Below are positions 60,615-64,000 of a stretch of DNA of 64,000 nucleotides, one piece after another. Source of the stretch: JAGPUQ01 sp036961295 (GTDB lineage Bacteria > Pseudomonadota > Gammaproteobacteria > Pseudomonadales > Porticoccaceae); assembly GCA_036961295.1 (NCBI GenBank), contig JBALVX010000001.1, positions 1-64,000 on the forward strand, read 5' to 3'. The notes beneath the pieces are model-generated. The model searched no databases. It saw only the letters and a list, made by a program, of their open reading frames with translations, and was not told the origin of the DNA. Within the stretch, counting starts at the first letter, position 1; each line of letters starts with the position of its first letter. The translations under genes were made by a program, and so were the position numbers.

Positions 60615-61490
60615 CTAGAGAGACTTGAGCTTTGTCGCGCTACAGGTATTCTCGGCAAGAAAATCCAGCAAAATTTGTCGATTTTCGTTTTGACTGTTCT
60701 TGTGTTGATAAAAGGTTGCGGTATGACGGCCCTGGCTGGCAACTCGTTGATGAGGGCCTGAGTGCGCTGTAACCAGGGTGTCGAGGTTAGCGAAAGGTAT
60801 TATCTGGTCATCCCGGCTATGGAAAAATAATATGGGTAGCGTGTTGAGTTGAGGTAGGGCATCGAGAGGGTCGTAGGCTCCCGGTACACTCCACGATACC
60901 GGGTATTGCAGCGGCCAGATCAACCAGGATTGTTTGGCAACATGACGAACCATAGTTCGATAGCGAGTAAAGGCGGCGTCCGATACCAGGCCGCACAGTT
61001 TGGAATTATTCAGATGCCGGATCGCCCCGTGCAGCATTAAGCTGGCGCCGATACTTTGTCCGAGTATGAACAAGCCCTGATCCGCGGTTTCCGGGGCTTC
61101 GCTAAGCCAGGTGATGGCTGCATCAATATCGAAAAAAACTTCGGGTAATTTTGCTTTGCCCTTTGATAAGCCAAAGCCGCGATAGTCGAGCAGCAATACC
61201 TGATATCCGGCGGTGGGTAACCAGCGCACATTGTGGATGTGGGTGCTGATGTTTTCCGCGTTGCCGTGTAAAAATAAAATGCTGCCTTTGGGCGTACCGA
61301 CACCGGGTAAAAACCAGGCGTGTAATTGTGTGCCGTCGGCGGCACTCAGTTCTATGTCTCGATAGGCCAGGCCCAGGTTATCGGGAGTTTGTAGATGCTC
61401 ACGCTGGGGGAAGAAAAATAATCCGCTGCAAGCACCGAGAGTACTAACAAAAATTAGCGCGAGCAGTGCTTTGCCAGTTCGCTCTAATTT
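60615..61490 (-). CDS. Lipoprotein alpha/beta hydrolase (start uncertain)
   Basis: From GTG 61229 the ORF gives 204 residues, but the same frame is open upstream and reads as the family's N terminus: a lipoprotein signal ending LGAC (Cys codon 61428-61430), then AAD GTQLHAWFLP and FLHGNAENISTH. So the gene must start near 61466-61526. No ATG, GTG or TTG is present in that frame there, so it may use a rare start (CTG 61466 or ATA/ATT) or carry a mutation. Catalytic residues are GQSIGAS, DD in HSRDDQIIPF, and His in GRHTATF. It resembles the Bem46/YfhR group. Confidence 0.7.
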   Translation of the reverse strand, partial: KLERTGKALLALIFVSTLGACSGLFFFPQREHLQTPDNLGLAYRDIELSAADGTQLHAWFLPGVGTPKGSILFLHGNAENISTHIHNVRWLPTAGYQVLLLDYRGFGLSKGKAKLPEVFFDIDAAITWLSEAPETADQGLFILGQSIGASLMLHGAIRHLNNSKLCGLVSDAAFTRYRTMVRHVAKQSWLIWPLQYPVSWSVPGAYDPLDALPQLNTLPILFFHSRDDQIIPFANLDTLVTAHSGPHQRVASQGRHTATFYQHKNSQNENRQILLDFLAENTCSATKLKSL

Positions 61491-61546
61491 ACTTGCTCGT
61501 TCTGATTTACGATACGCAGATTTTATAAGGCGTATGTCAGGGCAGT

Positions 61547-62515
61547 TTAAATAATGCCCGCCTCAAGCAATTTGCCGTGCAGCCATTCTCGACCTTTATC
61601 ATCAATGGCTTTAACTGGAGGTAAAATGCCGCCGGCATTTAAACCGATCATCTCGAACCAGGCCTTCATATAAGGTATCGCAGAAGCATAAGAACCGGTA
61701 TTAATAATCCAGGTAACCATGATTTCTTCAAACAATGCGCCGGCGGGACGAACCAATAACCATTTCTTTCTGGCTGCATCAAAATCACCGGCAATGGCCA
61801 GGTCGAAATAGGCTTTCATATTGGCGCGTTGCTTACCGAAAGCGATATAGCAAAAATTGGCCCACATCACCTGTCCGCCGACCCGCAAATCATCGAGTAC
61901 GAAGTATTCGAGGGGTTCGGAAATGACGATGTCCTTACGCATGGCATTGCGTACTCTTGCGGTATCCCCCTGAATAATCGAGCCTTGCTTCATGCCCACT
62001 ACGGTATCCAAATCACTAATACGCTTCATCAGATCGATGCCCATCAGCTTGCCTGCCACCGGCGTGCGATACAGCATAATGGCGAGGTCTGAGTGATCGG
62101 CCATGTATTTAAAGTATTCGTAAATTTCATCGTCTGATTTGAGTTGGAAGGGCGGGTTCATCACTTCAGCGCCTTCAAAACCGATGTCCTGGAGTCGATC
62201 CATTTTCTCCAGAGCTTGATGCACACTGTGATCTAGAATGATGGTCCAGAGTTTCATTCGCCCTTTATTCGCATCGGCAATAATTTCGTGATACCGAATC
62301 CAGTCAGACAATTTCAGGTTCCAGCCTTCGGCAACATTACCGCCGACCACCAGCCCCGGAATTCCCATCTCCACATAGGCTTCGATATTTTCGCGAATGC
62401 CGGCCTCATCGAGACTAAGATCTGGCTTGAATGGAGTAATAGGGCACTCGTAAAAACCTTTCAGGTTTTCGCATGCCCAGGACTTTGCTTCGGGTTTAGT
62501 AAATTCCAGCGCCAT
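61547..62515 (-). CDS. DapA/N-acetylneuraminate lyase superfamily protein
   Basis: A 322-residue TIM-barrel aldolase. The Schiff-base Lys is in VVGMKQGSIIQG and the Tyr in MLYRTPVAG. The N terminus has the ITPFKPDLSLDEAGIRENIEAYVE pattern. The typical GTTGE of true dihydrodipicolinate synthase is replaced by GGNVAEGWNL, so it is not the lysine-pathway DapA; a lyase or hydratase-aldolase acting on a 2-oxoacid is more likely. It lies upstream of the lipoprotein hydrolase in the same direction. Confidence 0.85.
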   Translation of the reverse strand: MALEFTKPEAKSWACENLKGFYECPITPFKPDLSLDEAGIRENIEAYVEMGIPGLVVGGNVAEGWNLKLSDWIRYHEIIADANKGRMKLWTIILDHSVHQALEKMDRLQDIGFEGAEVMNPPFQLKSDDEIYEYFKYMADHSDLAIMLYRTPVAGKLMGIDLMKRISDLDTVVGMKQGSIIQGDTARVRNAMRKDIVISEPLEYFVLDDLRVGGQVMWANFCYIAFGKQRANMKAYFDLAIAGDFDAARKKWLLVRPAGALFEEIMVTWIINTGSYASAIPYMKAWFEMIGLNAGGILPPVKAIDDKGREWLHGKLLEAGII

Positions 62516-62701
62516 GATCTTAGTTATCCGATGTTTAAAGATGAGGAAGAATAACTAGCCTTTCTCTAAAAGTCGATAACTATGGTGCTTGGTTTTTTAT
62601 TTATTAGCGGCGCTTTATCTGGCAGCGTCCCTCTATCGGGCCGTAGACCTTGTTTGGTAACAGTGTATTGGCAGCAGTTTTTTTGGACGTCGCACCGAAA
62701 G

Positions 62702-64000
62702 TTATCTGAAAAAGAAGTGGTAGCCCAGCGATAATTCGGTGGCACTGTCGGCTTCGAACCAGCGACGACCTGCCGACAGGCGCAGTGCATGATTTACATC
62801 CAGTACGATATTTTGTTCCAGCTTAAATTCAAGCCGTTGTTCGCCACCGCTAAATTCCAGACCCGAGGCGGTGATAAGTCCATTGCCGATGCGCGTACTG
62901 TAGAGCCAACCGAGTTGTGGGCCGAGAGCTATTTCCGCCACGACATCAAAATCCCGATTGTGTTCGAGGCGTCCCATCAGTAGAGCAAACAAAGTGGTGT
63001 TGTTGAGATCGAAGGCATAGCCGCCACCGCCCGTCACATGGGTGGCGAGTGGCCTACCCTGTGCCGTGTCTACCCGCTCCAGGCCGCCGTAAACGCGCCA
63101 GGATAACTGGTCGAAAAAAGTATTTTTGGGTGTCAGTGACACAATATCAACGACATCCAGGCGTTCCAGTTTGACGGAGCCGTCGTCGTAGCGGCGAAGA
63201 GCACCGTTACCCATATTGATTTGTGCTCCGGGCAGGAAGCCGTAACTGTTATCGAGCAGGCTGTGATAGGCCATGCGAAACTCGAGCTCGCTGTAGTTGC
63301 GATGACCATCGCGGCCCCCGTTAATTGCCAGGCGTTTACTTTGATGACTGTTCTGGGGCGCAATGGGAGTAGTGATTTCCAGTGGATCCTGTGTCGGATA
63401 TTGGCTGAGTTTTGCCAATAGAGTAAGACTGTTCTGCGCGGTGTTTGCGTCGCGGGTTTTTTTCGCCTGTTGATAGCGTAGGCCGGTGTAGGCTGAATTC
63501 AGCGCTTGATATTGCTGAGGTTCTGACAGTTGCTGAAAGTTATCGCTATTGATCAGTTCTGGGTGTTGGGCCAGTTCCGGCAACATACGACGTTGCGGCG
63601 CCGGAACCGCCGCGAGTTGATGTTTAAGTTGTGTGGCCATTGCAGGTCGGTATTCAGTGCTAGAGATAAGACCGCCGCGCTCTACGGTGCGAATGGTATC
63701 GATTGGAATTGCAGAGATCCAAAAATCGTCGGTTAATTCGATGCCGGGCCGCGCAACTTCTAGTAACTCTAACAGGCGGTAAGAGCAGTTTTCGGTAAAG
63801 AAATAATAATCAAAATTAATGTCCTTGAGTTCCCACAAATGAGTAGCGAGACGATGGCTCTCCTCGGGGTTGAGGTTAAGAGGGTATTCCCAGATATCGC
63901 GATTTTCCCCGCGGTTGTACTCCTGAATTTTTTTGAAATAAGGTTCGACGACAAATTGCCCTGGATAGCCCCCGCTTAAACCTTGATAGGCGTAGACAAA
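62702..64000 (-). CDS. DUF4105 (Lnb periplasmic domain) protein, 5' partial
   Basis: A long reading frame open to the right window edge (432 codons visible including stop); the ORF from 63838 misses the preceding 54 codons, which read smoothly as YAYQGLSGGYPGQF and IWEYPLNLNPEES. The DUF4105 core is FDYYFFTENCSYRLLELLEVARP with a conserved Cys. The C-terminal half, rich in alternating hydrophobic strands and ending LSLGYHFFFR with a terminal aromatic Arg, looks like an outer-membrane beta-barrel. Thiol-dependent, Lnb-like acyl transfer is a possible activity but unproven. The N terminus lies outside the window. Confidence 0.8.
   Translation of the reverse strand, partial: FVYAYQGLSGGYPGQFVVEPYFKKIQEYNRGENRDIWEYPLNLNPEESHRLATHLWELKDINFDYYFFTENCSYRLLELLEVARPGIELTDDFWISAIPIDTIRTVERGGLISSTEYRPAMATQLKHQLAAVPAPQRRMLPELAQHPELINSDNFQQLSEPQQYQALNSAYTGLRYQQAKKTRDANTAQNSLTLLAKLSQYPTQDPLEITTPIAPQNSHQSKRLAINGGRDGHRNYSELEFRMAYHSLLDNSYGFLPGAQINMGNGALRRYDDGSVKLERLDVVDIVSLTPKNTFFDQLSWRVYGGLERVDTAQGRPLATHVTGGGGYAFDLNNTTLFALLMGRLEHNRDFDVVAEIALGPQLGWLYSTRIGNGLITASGLEFSGGEQRLEFKLEQNIVLDVNHALRLSAGRRWFEADSATELSLGYHFFFR

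Overview
The window reads as a chromosome segment of a marine-type gammaproteobacterium, probably of the Cellvibrionales/Spongiibacteraceae kind; this placement is inferred from gene content and gene order, not from a marker-tree. The backbone is classic gammaproteobacterial: ssrA-smpB, ratA-rnfH-bamE-fur, recN-grpE-dnaK-dnaJ-dapB-carA-carB-greA, then yhbY-rlmE-ftsH-folP-glmM-tpiA-secG-tRNA-Leu(GAG), then tRNA-fMet-rimP-nusA-infB-rbfA-truB-rpsO-pnp. Many genes use GTG or TTG starts, and many spacers hold short tandem repeats.

Layout. 1-9.3 kb: an exported methyltransferase cut by the left edge, tmRNA/SmpB, an NSS transporter, the ratA-rnfH pair, bamE/fur, and three consecutive acyl-CoA dehydrogenases. 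9.3-10.8 kb: two unrecorded small ORFs opposite a LysR regulator. 10.9-22.9 kb: DNA repair, the Hsp70 system with two sigma32-like promoters, lysine and carbamoyl-phosphate synthesis, greA. 23.0-30.4 kb: an accessory stretch wedged between greA and yhbY. It carries a carboxymuconolactone-decarboxylase-like protein, an enoyl-CoA hydratase homologue, a DUF523-DUF1722 (thiouracil-desulfidase-like) gene, a DUF1003 membrane protein, a cupin, a Baeyer-Villiger monooxygenase, a decayed HigB with intact HigA, and a small membrane protein. Three sites there have the architecture of integron attC sites and others look like halves, so the stretch resembles a cluster of gene cassettes with no integron integrase in the window.

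30.4-37.6 kb: backbone. 37.6-44.4 kb: a 6.8-kb integrative element in the 3' end of tRNA-Leu(GAG), bounded by exact 43-bp direct repeats. It has a P4-type integrase, an AlpA-like regulator, small unknown genes, repeat-rich control regions, and an AT-rich three-gene operon (TIGR04255-like protein, HTH protein, and a protein with an SQDCD motif). That operon is the best candidate for an undescribed system, possibly phage defence or toxin-antitoxin.

44.4-54.3 kb: DUF3237 protein, initiator tRNA, translation/transcription operon, rpsO-pnp. 54.3-64 kb: a catabolic region with a bile-acid-type symporter, amidase, second Baeyer-Villiger monooxygenase, FadH-like dienoyl-CoA reductase, lipoprotein hydrolase, DapA-family lyase/synthase, and a DUF4105 outer-membrane-type protein cut by the right edge. 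The acyl-CoA dehydrogenases, hydratase, dienoyl reductase and monooxygenases together suggest growth on lipids, terpenoids or steroid-like compounds; substrates are not readable from sequence.
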